DNA of 64,000 nt from Actinomadura craniellae. Its GTDB lineage: Bacteria; Actinomycetota; Actinomycetes; Streptosporangiales; Streptosporangiaceae. This document shows, piece by piece, positions 37,209-44,729 of the stretch; the stretch's first letter is position 1, and the number at the start of each line of letters is the position of its first letter. The notes beneath the pieces were generated by a model. That model saw nothing but the letters and a program-made list of their open reading frames with translations. It did no database searches and was not told the origin of the DNA. Where the stretch lies: NCBI RefSeq assembly GCF_003289645.1, contig NZ_QLYX01000003.1, positions 518,756 to 582,755 of the forward strand, in the 5' to 3' direction. The position numbers and the translations under genes were made by a program.

Positions 37209-37856
37209 TCACTCCAGGAAGATGTTGCGCAGTTGGTCGCGCTGGAGCGCTCGGGGCTCGACGCGGTGGCTGTAGTGGAGGTCGGAGATCCGCCGGGCGA
37301 GTTGCCAGACGATCGCCTCGTAGGCGTCCGGGCTGGTTTTGGTCAGGCCGAAGACGCCTTCGTTCCGGTAGTGCTCGGTGTAGTTGGGGTCGGGCAGCCC
37401 GGCCGGTGTGAAGCGCTGGACCTTGCTGACCACCGGCGGGATGATCTCGCGGGGGGTGGGCGCCCACAGCACGGGGAGGATGGCGGTCGTCCGGTCGGAG
37501 CCGGACTCGCGCAGTTTGGTGACCGTACGCTGCGAGAACGCGTGCCATTCCATCCCGCACCATTCGCTGGTGAGATACGGCATCGACAGCAGCGCGACGA
37601 AGATCTGGCAGGTTCCCACCGCGTGCATCAGTTCGTCGGACCATCGCCCGCCGTCGGGGATCGACCGGTCGATGAATCCCGGATCGGCTCCGGGCGGGCG
37701 GCTCACCAGCTGGGAAAGGTTGTCCGAAAGGTCGTCGAAGAACTTGATCACTTGCCGATTGGGTTCCTGCGCGGGACCGGCCGAGCGCTTTCCCCGGCCC
37801 GTATGCGCGTAACTGAGGAAGAACAGCGGTGCCCTGGGGTCGAGATCGCTGCACAC
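37209..37856 (-). CDS. Second TIR-like protein of the FxSxx cluster
   Basis: A 215-residue TIR-like protein from GTG 37856. It has LFFLSYAHTGRGK at the start, FIDRSIPDGGRWSDELMHAVG, and an FVALLSMPYLTSEWCGMEWHAF segment parallel to the one in FxsC, so the two are related paralogues. The end (LQRDQLRNIFLE) is short, so the Rossmann-like second half of FxsC is missing. It is separated by 159 bp from fxsB and by four bases from fxsC. Having two TIR-like proteins may allow a hetero-assembly; that is inference. Confidence 0.8.
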   Translation of the reverse strand: MCSDLDPRAPLFFLSYAHTGRGKRSAGPAQEPNRQVIKFFDDLSDNLSQLVSRPPGADPGFIDRSIPDGGRWSDELMHAVGTCQIFVALLSMPYLTSEWCGMEWHAFSQRTVTKLRESGSDRTTAILPVLWAPTPREIIPPVVSKVQRFTPAGLPDPNYTEHYRNEGVFGLTKTSPDAYEAIVWQLARRISDLHYSHRVEPRALQRDQLRNIFLE

Positions 37857-38015
37857 CCCGCGTCCTGTTCTCTCGCCCGCCGCGCCGGCCCCAGCGTAGC
37901 GGGCGGATCTTCGGCATCGGCGTCCGCCGTGATTCTTTCTCAGTAATTCTCGCCGACCTGTGTCATGTGACGAAAATCGGTCGTATCCGAATTCGATTGG
38001 TACCGGGAGAAAGGG

Positions 38016-40229
38016 TCAGGACCAGCCCGTCACGGTCGCGTGCATCCCCGCGACGAACCGCTCGCCGTGCGCCGTCAGCGCCCTGGTCGCCCGGACGGCC
38101 TCGATCGCGTCGCGCACCTCCGACCGGTGCCGCTCGAAGCGGGCCTCGGCCCCGGGGCGGCCGGCCCGGGCCCGCACCCGCCACAGCTCGGCGATCGCCA
38201 GATGCGCGTACACCCCGTGCAGCACGCCCTCCACCGGGCGCGGGTCGGGCCGCCACGGCACCCGCAGCAGGACCCGCTCCGCGGGGTCGAACAGGCCGTA
38301 CATGTCGAGCAGCGCGCTCAGCTTGACGTGCTGGAACTCGTGCACCAGCAGGACACTCAGGTCCGCGGCGGACGGCGGCAGGGCCACCGCCACCGCGCCG
38401 AACGCGTGCCGCGCGGTGCCGCTGCGCCCGTGCCCGGCGGGGTCCGGCCGCAGCGGCACCACGGCGCGCAGCCCGGCGTCGAGCCCGGCCGCGTACCCGG
38501 GCAGTTCCCGGCGCAGTTCCCCCAGCGCGGCCTCCAGGGCCGCCGACCAGGCGTCCCACCCGGCGGGGGAGAGCCGCCCGGCGGCCGGCCAGTCCTGGCA
38601 GTCGCGGAACGGGTCGAGGTCGTCCACCGCCAGCCCGCCGGCCCGGCGCACCGGCAGCCACTCGCCGTCCTCGGGCCGCGGTGGCGCGGCGTGTCCCGCC
38701 GCCCCCACCCGCAGGGCGCCGTGCCCCGGGACGTGCAGCGCCCCGTCCCGCACCGGCAGGAGGAGGTCGGGCCGCTCGCCGGCGTGCATCGCGGCGGCCG
38801 CGGCAACCCCGGCCAGGTGCGCCCGGTCGAGTTCGGGGTCGGCGCCGGCCGGCGGGCGCAGGCACCGCACCGCCCAGGCCTGGGTGTAGGGGTGCATGAA
38901 GGCCGCGCGGACGGCCTCCGGCCGCGCGGTGTCCAGGTCGGCGAGCAGCGCCCAGCCGTCGGCCGCGAGCCGGTTCGGCTCCCCCGCGCCGGCCACCGCG
39001 GCGACCAGCGCCCGGGTGAGGGACAGCCGCATCTCGGCCAGCGCGGTCACCGCCGCCGCGTCGCCGGGGCCCGCGGCGAGCGCGTCGAAGGCGCCCTCGG
39101 GCAGGGCGTGCCGCGGGGCCTGCGGACGCGGCGCGCCCGCCGTCCGGGCGATGAGCGCCTTGAGGTCGGCGCAGTACACCGACGGGTTGTCGAACCCGTG
39201 GCCGGCGCGGTGCCGGTGCGCGTAGAGGCCGCCGCCGCAGATCCGCACCACCGGGCAGGCGCGGCAGGTCGCGCACAGCGCCGCCAGCCCGCCCCGGCGC
39301 GCGGCGGCCCCCGGGTGCGCCGCCAGGTCGTCGACCGAGTGGGAGAACACGTCCATGCCGGTGGCGGCCGCGCCGTCGAACGCCGTCTTCAGCGAGTCGG
39401 CCTGCTCCCAGCTCCCGTCGGTCTCGACGGTCGCCAGGCCGACCGGGTCGAGCCCGATCGCCTCGGACCCGCTCGGCCCGCCCCGCGCCGCCGCGGAGAT
39501 CGAGTCGAACAGCCGGACGGGCACGGGGCGGCCGTCCGCCGTCCAGCGGGCGTGGACGCGGCCGAGCCAGTCGGCGTACGGGGTCGGGACGCCCGCGGGC
39601 CGGGGCGGCGGCGCGTCCCAGGTCGCGTGCGGCAGAAGCAGGTCGATCCGGGGCGGCCGCTCGGCGAGCAACGCCTCGTAGACCCGGATCGGGTCGGCGG
39701 CCAGGTCGACCGTGCACAGGATGCCCGCGTACAGGTGCCGGTACTCGGGCCTGCGCAGCAGGGCGAGGCCGCGGAGCACCTGCCGGTGGCTGCTGCGGCC
39801 GTCGGCGTACCTGCGGTGCAGGTCGTTGGCCTGCCGGTCGCCGTCCAGCGAGACGCCCACCCGCACGCCGTACTCGGCGAACAACTCGCACAGCCGCTCG
39901 TCGAGCAGCACGCCGTTGGTGTGGATCCGCAGGTCCAGCCGGGTGACCGGCTCGATCGCGGCGCGCAGTTCGGCCAGGACGGCCCGGAGCCCGGCGGGGC
40001 CGAGCAGGGTCGGCTCACCGCCGTGCAGGACCACGAGCACGCCGTCGACGCGGTGGGCGGCGGCGTGCTCGGCGATCCGGCGGGCCGCCTGCCGCACCGT
40101 GGCCGGCGCCATCGCCGGGGGTTGCCGCCGCCAGCTCTGGTCGGCGTGCTCGTAGACGTAGCAGTGGTCGCAGGAGAGGTTGCAGCGGCTGTGGACCTTC
40201 ACCACGAACTGGGTGATCGCCGCCGGCAC
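38016..40229 (-). CDS. fxsB: Radical SAM peptide cyclase FxsB fused to HExxH domain
   Basis: A 737-residue enzyme from GTG 40229, nine bases after the fxsA stop. The 4Fe-4S radical SAM motif is C16xxxC20xxC23 (RCNLSCDHC), followed by HGGEPTLLGPAGL. A Cys-rich C-terminal SPASM-like cluster site (CATCRACPVVRICGGGLY) lies near residue 320. The last 350 residues carry HEFQH (near residue 629), the motif of the alpha-ketoglutarate/HExxH peptide beta-hydroxylase family. FxsB-type enzymes crosslink aromatic and Ser or other side chains of the FxSxx peptide to form cyclophanes. The fused domain predicts a second modification on the same peptide. Confidence 0.92.
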   Translation of the reverse strand: MPAAITQFVVKVHSRCNLSCDHCYVYEHADQSWRRQPPAMAPATVRQAARRIAEHAAAHRVDGVLVVLHGGEPTLLGPAGLRAVLAELRAAIEPVTRLDLRIHTNGVLLDERLCELFAEYGVRVGVSLDGDRQANDLHRRYADGRSSHRQVLRGLALLRRPEYRHLYAGILCTVDLAADPIRVYEALLAERPPRIDLLLPHATWDAPPPRPAGVPTPYADWLGRVHARWTADGRPVPVRLFDSISAAARGGPSGSEAIGLDPVGLATVETDGSWEQADSLKTAFDGAAATGMDVFSHSVDDLAAHPGAAARRGGLAALCATCRACPVVRICGGGLYAHRHRAGHGFDNPSVYCADLKALIARTAGAPRPQAPRHALPEGAFDALAAGPGDAAAVTALAEMRLSLTRALVAAVAGAGEPNRLAADGWALLADLDTARPEAVRAAFMHPYTQAWAVRCLRPPAGADPELDRAHLAGVAAAAAMHAGERPDLLLPVRDGALHVPGHGALRVGAAGHAAPPRPEDGEWLPVRRAGGLAVDDLDPFRDCQDWPAAGRLSPAGWDAWSAALEAALGELRRELPGYAAGLDAGLRAVVPLRPDPAGHGRSGTARHAFGAVAVALPPSAADLSVLLVHEFQHVKLSALLDMYGLFDPAERVLLRVPWRPDPRPVEGVLHGVYAHLAIAELWRVRARAGRPGAEARFERHRSEVRDAIEAVRATRALTAHGERFVAGMHATVTGWS

Positions 40230-40238
40230 GGGGTCGGC

Positions 40239-40415
40239 TCAGATGCAGGAGTTGAACGTCGCGACCCGGACCCGCTCGGGGTCGTCGGCCTCATCGAGAA
40301 TGCGGCCGACGAGGGCGTCGACGATTCCGCCGGGATCCGTGCCCAACCGGCCCAGCGGTACGTCTCGTACATCGGGGACCGGGATTTCTTCGAGGGCGAG
40401 TTCCGTGGGGCCCAT
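40239..40415 (-). CDS. fxsA: FxSxx-COOH RiPP precursor peptide FxsA
   Basis: A 58-residue peptide found by translating the stretch upstream of fxsB. ATG 40415 has a perfect GGGGAGGA site seven bases upstream, and the frame ends with ATFNSCI and TGA. FNSCI is the C-terminal F-x-S-x-x signature where FxsB acts, joining Phe54 to a residue of the S-C-I tail. The acidic leader (about 1-50; LEEIPVPDVRDVPL, then GRILDEADDP) fits leader peptides recognised by the enzyme. Cys57 at the x position is notable, since Ala or Val are commoner there by my memory of the family. It is the first gene of the cluster. Confidence 0.9.
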   Translation of the reverse strand: MGPTELALEEIPVPDVRDVPLGRLGTDPGGIVDALVGRILDEADDPERVRVATFNSCI

Positions 40416-40478
40416 TGCCGATTCCTCCCCGCAGCCATGACACGAAGTCGGCGTTAGTGGTATGGAGTTCTCGTCGTC

Positions 40479-40507
40479 AGGCTAGGTGACGAATAGCGGT
40501 TTGTCAT
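40479..40507 (-). promoter_or_regulatory. Sigma-70-like promoter for fxsA
   Basis: On the minus strand, ATGACA (40507-40502), a 17-bp spacer and TAGCCT (40484-40479), about 65 bp upstream of the fxsA start. The -35 overlaps the stop of the DUF4231 gene. Confidence 0.5.
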
Positions 40508-41397
40508 CAGCGTGCGCGCGCCCGCCACATGGTGTGCTCTCGGGAGACGGCGGTCTCCGACCGCTCGCAGAATGCGGCCCATTGCGCCGGATCGTCGCCG
40601 ACCTGTTCGGATTCGGTGCTGATGACGAGCAGTTCGTTCACCGCCAGCCGGTAGGCGGCCGTAAGCGGCCAATATTGGCGCAGTTGCGTCCAGGCGGTGA
40701 TCGACGCGAGGCAGGCGGCGGCGATGCCGAGCGCGTCGAGGTCGATCTTTCCGGTGGCCCGCAGCAGCGCGCCGGCGAATCCGGCCGCGCCGAGGGTGAC
40801 GGTCAGGACGCGCCAGCGGCGGGCGAGTTGCTCCACCCGCCGGGCCTTGCCCTGGTACCAGTCGATCTGGTCCTGCACCCGGTACCGGATGTAGGAGGCG
40901 CGCTTGACCTCCAGCGGGGCGTCCCGCAGGGCGTGCATGGCCGGGCTGATCGTGAAGTGCGGGTCGTCCGGCGGGGGATGCGCCAGCCGCAGGTGCTGGA
41001 GCGACGCCAGGATCGCCCGCATCCGCTCCAGGAAGAGGCCGTCGGCCGTCGCGTCGTCCTCGAAGGGCGCGGCGCGCATGACGTACTTCCAGCTCATCGT
41101 CTTGATCGACTCGGCTGCGGCCCGGCCGTCGTACCAGCGGCGCTGGGCCTCGCCGCCGCCCAGCCAGGCGCCGCCCAGGGTGGCCAGCGCGAACAGCAGG
41201 GCGGCGCCCAGGTCGGCGGCCCCGTGCCAGGACGGCCCGTCCCTCCCGCCGGCCAGCGCGAGGATCGCGGAGGCGAGGCCGGCGAGCAGCAGCAGTGCGG
41301 TCAGCGCGACGGTGGCCCGCTGCCCCGAGCGGGAGGTGTCCGAGGCGACCCGGTACAGCCGTGGCAGGTCGCTCCGGGACATCCGAGCCAGCTCCAT
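40507..41397 (-). CDS. DUF4231 (SLATT-like) two-helix membrane protein
   Basis: A 296-residue protein. ATG 41397 follows GAGAGG; the frame is open to 41508, but the upstream part would cross the divergent operator. Two hydrophobic helices lie about 30-85 (TVALTALLLLAGLASAILALA and LGAALLFALATLGGAWLG), then the family block RRWYDGRAAAESIKTMSWKY. A second hydrophobic pair lies about 205-240 (WRVLTVTLGAAGFAGAL). This fits DUF4231, related to SLATT domains proposed as membrane effectors in nucleotide-sensing conflict systems. It is immediately upstream of the Fxs cluster on the same strand. It may be a partner or an unrelated gene. Confidence 0.78.
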   Translation of the reverse strand: MELARMSRSDLPRLYRVASDTSRSGQRATVALTALLLLAGLASAILALAGGRDGPSWHGAADLGAALLFALATLGGAWLGGGEAQRRWYDGRAAAESIKTMSWKYVMRAAPFEDDATADGLFLERMRAILASLQHLRLAHPPPDDPHFTISPAMHALRDAPLEVKRASYIRYRVQDQIDWYQGKARRVEQLARRWRVLTVTLGAAGFAGALLRATGKIDLDALGIAAACLASITAWTQLRQYWPLTAAYRLAVNELLVISTESEQVGDDPAQWAAFCERSETAVSREHTMWRARAR

Positions 41398-41480
41398 GCA
41401 GCCCCTCTCTCGATCTCCTCTATTCCACCAAAGGGAAGCGCCGCCGTCTGTGGATGTCGCCACGGATCTCCCACGAGAAG

Positions 41481-41509
41481 TGGACAAACCAGGACCAACA
41501 TGGTTCATT
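41481..41509 (+). promoter_or_regulatory. Promoter of the GntR-ABC operon, overlapped by the operator
   Basis: TGGACA (41481-41486), a 17-bp spacer and TTCATT (41504-41509), only a fair -10 match. The inverted repeat at 41501-41526 covers the -10 and the start site, as expected for self-repression. Confidence 0.45.
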
Positions 41510-41526
41510 AGTTAAGTAATGAACCA
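41501..41526. promoter_or_regulatory. Perfect 10-bp inverted-repeat operator
   Basis: TGGTTCATTA (41501-41510) and TAATGAACCA (41517-41526) are exact inverted copies separated by GTTAAG. It sits directly before the GntR gene and between it and the divergent DUF4231 gene. YtrA-type GntR repressors bind inverted repeats of this kind in front of their own operon. Confidence 0.8.
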
Positions 41527-41548
41527 CGGAAGCCGAGGAGGTGCGCCG

Positions 41549-41917
41549 GTGTTCGACGATCGGAGCCCGATCTACCGGCAGATCGCCGACCGGATCAAAA
41601 CCGAGGTACTGGCCGGAACCCTGCAGGGCGACGAGCAGGTCATGTCCACCAACCAGTACGCGGCCTACTACCGGATCAACCCCGCCACCGCGGCGAAGGC
41701 CTTCCAACAACTGGTGGACGAGGGCGTGCTCTACAAGAGACGAGGCATCGGCATGTTCGTCAGCCCGCAGGCCCGCGACTCCCTCCGCGCGGAGCGCCGG
41801 GAGAGCTTCTTCAGCGACGTCGTCGACCCGATGGTGACCGAGGCCAGAGCCATCGGCATCCCGATCACCGACGTCGTCGAACGGATCACCCGGCTCGCCG
41901 AAGGAGACGAGCGATGA
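41549..41917 (+). CDS. GntR-family regulator, YtrA type
   Basis: A 122-residue protein. GTG 41549 is chosen: GAGGAGG lies seven bases upstream, and the longer frame from ATG 41519 overlaps the operator. The winged helix (about 1-75) shows SPIYRQIADRIKTEVLAG and YRINPATAAKAFQQLVDEGVLYKRRGIGMFV. The short helical C-terminus is typical of the YtrA branch. Its stop overlaps the ABC ATPase start by four bases. It likely represses its own operon, released by an antibiotic or envelope signal. Confidence 0.92.
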   Translation: MFDDRSPIYRQIADRIKTEVLAGTLQGDEQVMSTNQYAAYYRINPATAAKAFQQLVDEGVLYKRRGIGMFVSPQARDSLRAERRESFFSDVVDPMVTEARAIGIPITDVVERITRLAEGDER

Positions 41918-42792
41918 ACATCGAACTGGACGGAGTGCGGCTCCGCTACGGCAAGACCGTCGCCCTGGACGGCCTCACCCTGAACCTCCCCGGCGGCCGG
42001 ATCTACGGGCTGCTGGGCCGCAACGGCTCGGGCAAGACCAGCCTGCTGTCCCTGCTGGCCGGCTTCCGCCGCCCCACCGCCGGCACCGTCCGGGTCGGCG
42101 GCCACCCGGTGTTCGAGAACGGGACGGCCACCGCCGGGATCTGCCTGATCCGCGAAACCCTCGACATGGCCCACCACTCCGTCAAGGTGAAGGAGGTGCT
42201 GGAGGTCGCCGAGAACCTGCGCGCGACCTGGGACGGCGACTACGCCGGCACGCTGCTGGAGAAGTTCCAGGTCCTGCCCGGCACCAGCGTCGGCGCGCTG
42301 TCCCGGGGGAAACTGTCGGCCCTGGGCGTGACCGTCGGGCTGGCCAGCCGGACCCCCGTGACCCTGTTCGACGAGTCCTACCTCGGCATGGACGCCCCCG
42401 CCCGCTACCTCTTCCGGGACGAGGTGCTCGCCGACTTCATGCAGCACCCCCGCACGATCGTCCTGGCCACCCACCTGATCGAGGAGGTCGCCCCGCTGTT
42501 CGAACAGGTCGTGATCATCGACCGGGGCCGGCTCGTCCTGCACGAGGACGCCGACGACCTGCGCGCCCGCGGCGTGGCCGTCACCGGCCCCGCCGCCGAG
42601 GTCGACCGCTTCGTGGCCGGGCTCACCGTCCTCGGCGAGCAGCAACTGGGGCCCACCAAGGCCGTCACGGTCTACGGCGAACTCGACGACGACCGCCGCC
42701 GCGCCGCCCGCGAGCGCGGGCTCGAACTGGGGCCGATCGCGCTCCAGGACCTGTTCGTCCACCTCACCGCAGCGAAGGGAGAACCGGCATGA
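41914..42792 (+). CDS. ABC transporter ATP-binding protein
   Basis: A 292-residue ATPase. Walker A is GRNGSGKT (35-42), the signature-like LSRGK lies near 130, Walker B is VTLFDES and the H-loop is ATHLIEEV. The C-terminal about 80 residues form an extra domain (VTGPAAEVDRFVAG and the following strand), common in drug-export type ATPases. It is overlapped by the regulator at its start and by the permease at its end. Probable role is export of an antimicrobial or a membrane-stress response, as in YtrA-linked transporters. Confidence 0.92.
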   Translation: MNIELDGVRLRYGKTVALDGLTLNLPGGRIYGLLGRNGSGKTSLLSLLAGFRRPTAGTVRVGGHPVFENGTATAGICLIRETLDMAHHSVKVKEVLEVAENLRATWDGDYAGTLLEKFQVLPGTSVGALSRGKLSALGVTVGLASRTPVTLFDESYLGMDAPARYLFRDEVLADFMQHPRTIVLATHLIEEVAPLFEQVVIIDRGRLVLHEDADDLRARGVAVTGPAAEVDRFVAGLTVLGEQQLGPTKAVTVYGELDDDRRRAARERGLELGPIALQDLFVHLTAAKGEPA

Positions 42793-43484
42793 GCCGCACG
42801 GGCAAACTCGCTCCAGGGTCCTTCATCGTCCTCGGGCTGAGCGTCTACACCGCGGGCATCTGGGCGGCGTTCACGGCCCTCGCCATGGCCGTCGCCGTCG
42901 GGATCCACACCTTCGGGTCCCTGGACGACAGCGTCTACAACGTGGCGGGCGGGCAACTGCCGCGCTGGTTCATGTTCGGGATCGGCATCTACCTGATCCG
43001 GATCTACCTGCCCATGCACGTCGGCCACGGCCGGACCCGCCGGCAGTTCACCGCCCACGCCCTCGCGTCCATCGTGCTCGTCACGGCCGCCGGCGCCGCG
43101 CTGATGACCGCCGGCTACGCCCTGGAGGGGCTGCTGTACCAGGGCCTGGACCGCCCGCGGAACATCCCGGCCGAGCAGACGTTCGCCGTGGACGAGTACC
43201 CCCTCGTCTTCGCCGCGTACTGGGGGGCGTTCCTGGTCTGGATGTCCGTCGGGGCACTCGTCTCCACGGCGTTCTACCGGGGCAGCGGGACGGGCCTGCT
43301 GACGGTGCCGGTCGCGGTGGCCCTGATCATCCTCGCCGGGGACATCACCAGCGACCAGAACCTGCCCTTCGACGACGTGACCGCCCCCACCAGCATGGTC
43401 CAGTGCCTCAGCGGCTTCCTGGTCGCCGCAGGCCTCCTGTGGGCGCTGCTCCGCGACATCCCCATCCAGACCAGGACGAGCTGA
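42789..43484 (+). CDS. ABC transporter membrane protein (YtrA-linked)
   Basis: A 231-residue protein with about six hydrophobic segments, including AGIWAAFTALAMAVAVGI, WFMFGIGIYLIRIYL, ALASIVLVTAAGAALM, FAAYWGAFLVWMSVGALV, LLTVPVAVALIILAG and a final LVAAGLLWALLRD. The ATG overlaps the ATPase stop. The spacing and the absence of soluble domains mark it as the permease subunit. No substrate-specific motif is visible. Confidence 0.85.
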   Translation: MSRTGKLAPGSFIVLGLSVYTAGIWAAFTALAMAVAVGIHTFGSLDDSVYNVAGGQLPRWFMFGIGIYLIRIYLPMHVGHGRTRRQFTAHALASIVLVTAAGAALMTAGYALEGLLYQGLDRPRNIPAEQTFAVDEYPLVFAAYWGAFLVWMSVGALVSTAFYRGSGTGLLTVPVAVALIILAGDITSDQNLPFDDVTAPTSMVQCLSGFLVAAGLLWALLRDIPIQTRTS

Positions 43485-43496
43485 GGCGGTCGGCCG

Positions 43497-43742
43497 ATGA
43501 CGGGACGGGTGGTCCTCACCATCGAGGGGGACCGGGCGCGGGCGGTGGCGGCGCTGCGAGCACTACCCGGGCTACGGCGGATCGGCGGCGCCGGAGCCGA
43601 ACTCGACCTGACGGTGACCGACACCCGGGCCGCGCTGCCCCCGCTGCTGGCCGCGGTGGTCCGCTCCGGCGCGGTCCTGTGCTCGGTCGAGGTCACCCCG
43701 GCCTGCATCTGCACCGCAGAACCCGTCCCGGCCGGCCGCTGA
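43497..43742 (+). CDS. Small unknown protein downstream of the ABC operon
   Basis: An 81-residue protein starting at ATG 43497, 12 bp after the permease stop, without a good Shine-Dalgarno. The beta-alpha-beta pattern (VVLTIEGDRARAVAALRALPG, then LDLTVTDT and VLCSVEVT) resembles the C-terminal accessory domain (DUF4162-like) that some drug-export ATPases carry. Here it would be a separate protein. I do not recognise a closer family. It is probably the last gene of the operon, before the perfect palindrome at 43813. Confidence 0.55.
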   Translation: MTGRVVLTIEGDRARAVAALRALPGLRRIGGAGAELDLTVTDTRAALPPLLAAVVRSGAVLCSVEVTPACICTAEPVPAGR

Positions 43743-43812
43743 GGAAGCGAAACTCCGTCCGTGCTCCCGGCACGGTGCTCCCGGGCAGCAGCAGATCACC
43801 CGTCAGAAAGCT

Positions 43813-43848
43813 GTCCGGAAAATGCGGGACCTCCCGCATTTTCCGGAC
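43813..43848. terminator. Perfect 36-bp palindrome (17-bp arms) between convergent genes
   Basis: Arms 43813-43829 and 43832-43848 are exact inverted copies with CC between; the arms begin GTCCGGAAAATG. It lies between convergent ends of the small ORF (43742) and the SDR (43904). It is a good bidirectional terminator in position, but its arms are unusually AT-containing and perfect. Confidence 0.6.
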
Positions 43849-43903
43849 GCCTTGCCGGACGTGCTCCGCGGGCTCACCTTGGCGCCGGGCATGGCTGAGC
43901 TGC

Positions 43904-44590
43904 TTACCAGGGCAATTCTCCGGTTTCGTCGTGGAAAGTTCCGGTGGGGCCGTCCGGACCGAGAGTTGCCAGTCGTACGACGGTTCTGGCGCTCTCTTCA
44001 ACCGGCCTGCCGATTCCGAAGGCGGCGGTCATGTCGGTCGCGGTGGTGCCGGGCTCGAGCGCGTTGAACTTGATGCCCGGCTGGGACTTGGCGTACTGGA
44101 TCGTCAGCATGGTGGCTGCCGATTTGGACGCGGAGTAGAGCGCGAGCGACAGGTGGAACTCCGGCCGGTCCGGGTTGTTCACCGCCCAGAAGGACCCGGC
44201 GCTGCTGGAAACGGTCACCACGGTAGGGTTCGAGGATTTGCGCAGCAGGGGTAGCGCCGCCTCCGTGACGCGCACGATTCCCACCGCGTTGGTGTCGAAA
44301 ACCCGCAGCGCCGTGGGACCGTCGGCCGACTCCGTCCCCAAAATGCCCGCGTTGTGCACCAGGACGTCGAGCCGGCCCTCGGCCGAGCCGATCGTCGCCA
44401 GCGCGCCGCTCACCGACGCGTCATCGGTCACATCGAGCTGCACGAAGTGCGCGCCGAGAGCGGCCGCGGCCTTCTCACCCCTCTCAACATCACGTGCACC
44501 GATGTAGACCTTGTGCCCCAATTCCAGAAGCTGTTTGGCGGTCTCAAAACCAATACCTTTGTTCGCTCCGGTGATCAGCGTGACAGTCAT
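43904..44590 (-). CDS. Short-chain dehydrogenase/reductase
   Basis: A 228-residue classical SDR from ATG 44590 (AAAGGA upstream). The cofactor motif TGANKGIG (about 7-14), VHNAG and catalytic YSASK are present, with a Ser-rich VTVSSSAG before it. This gives the Ser-Tyr-Lys set. The basic Lys in the glycine loop suggests NADP(H). Substrate is unknown. It is divergent from the XRE regulator at 44730, so that regulator may control it. Confidence 0.92.
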   Translation of the reverse strand: MTVTLITGANKGIGFETAKQLLELGHKVYIGARDVERGEKAAAALGAHFVQLDVTDDASVSGALATIGSAEGRLDVLVHNAGILGTESADGPTALRVFDTNAVGIVRVTEAALPLLRKSSNPTVVTVSSSAGSFWAVNNPDRPEFHLSLALYSASKSAATMLTIQYAKSQPGIKFNALEPGTTATDMTAAFGIGRPVEESARTVVRLATLGPDGPTGTFHDETGELPW

Positions 44591-44729
44591 GCTTATCCTT
44601 TCGGAATAGGTGGCCCGAGCAGGCCGTTGTTCACGCTATGAGCAGTTCCTTTCGGCTACCAGAGCCCTCTCCAGCCTGGGGTGTGACAGGCCCCCCTCTG
44701 CCCGTCCCGCAGCGCCCTAGGCACGCCTC

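Noticed and set aside
40199..40438. 79-codon minus-strand frame upstream of fxsB
   Set aside because: Different frame from the FxsA reading that ends FNSCI with a perfect ribosome site.
43822..44067. 81-codon plus-strand frame over the palindrome and SDR end
   Set aside because: Starts inside the palindrome and overlaps the SDR gene antisense.
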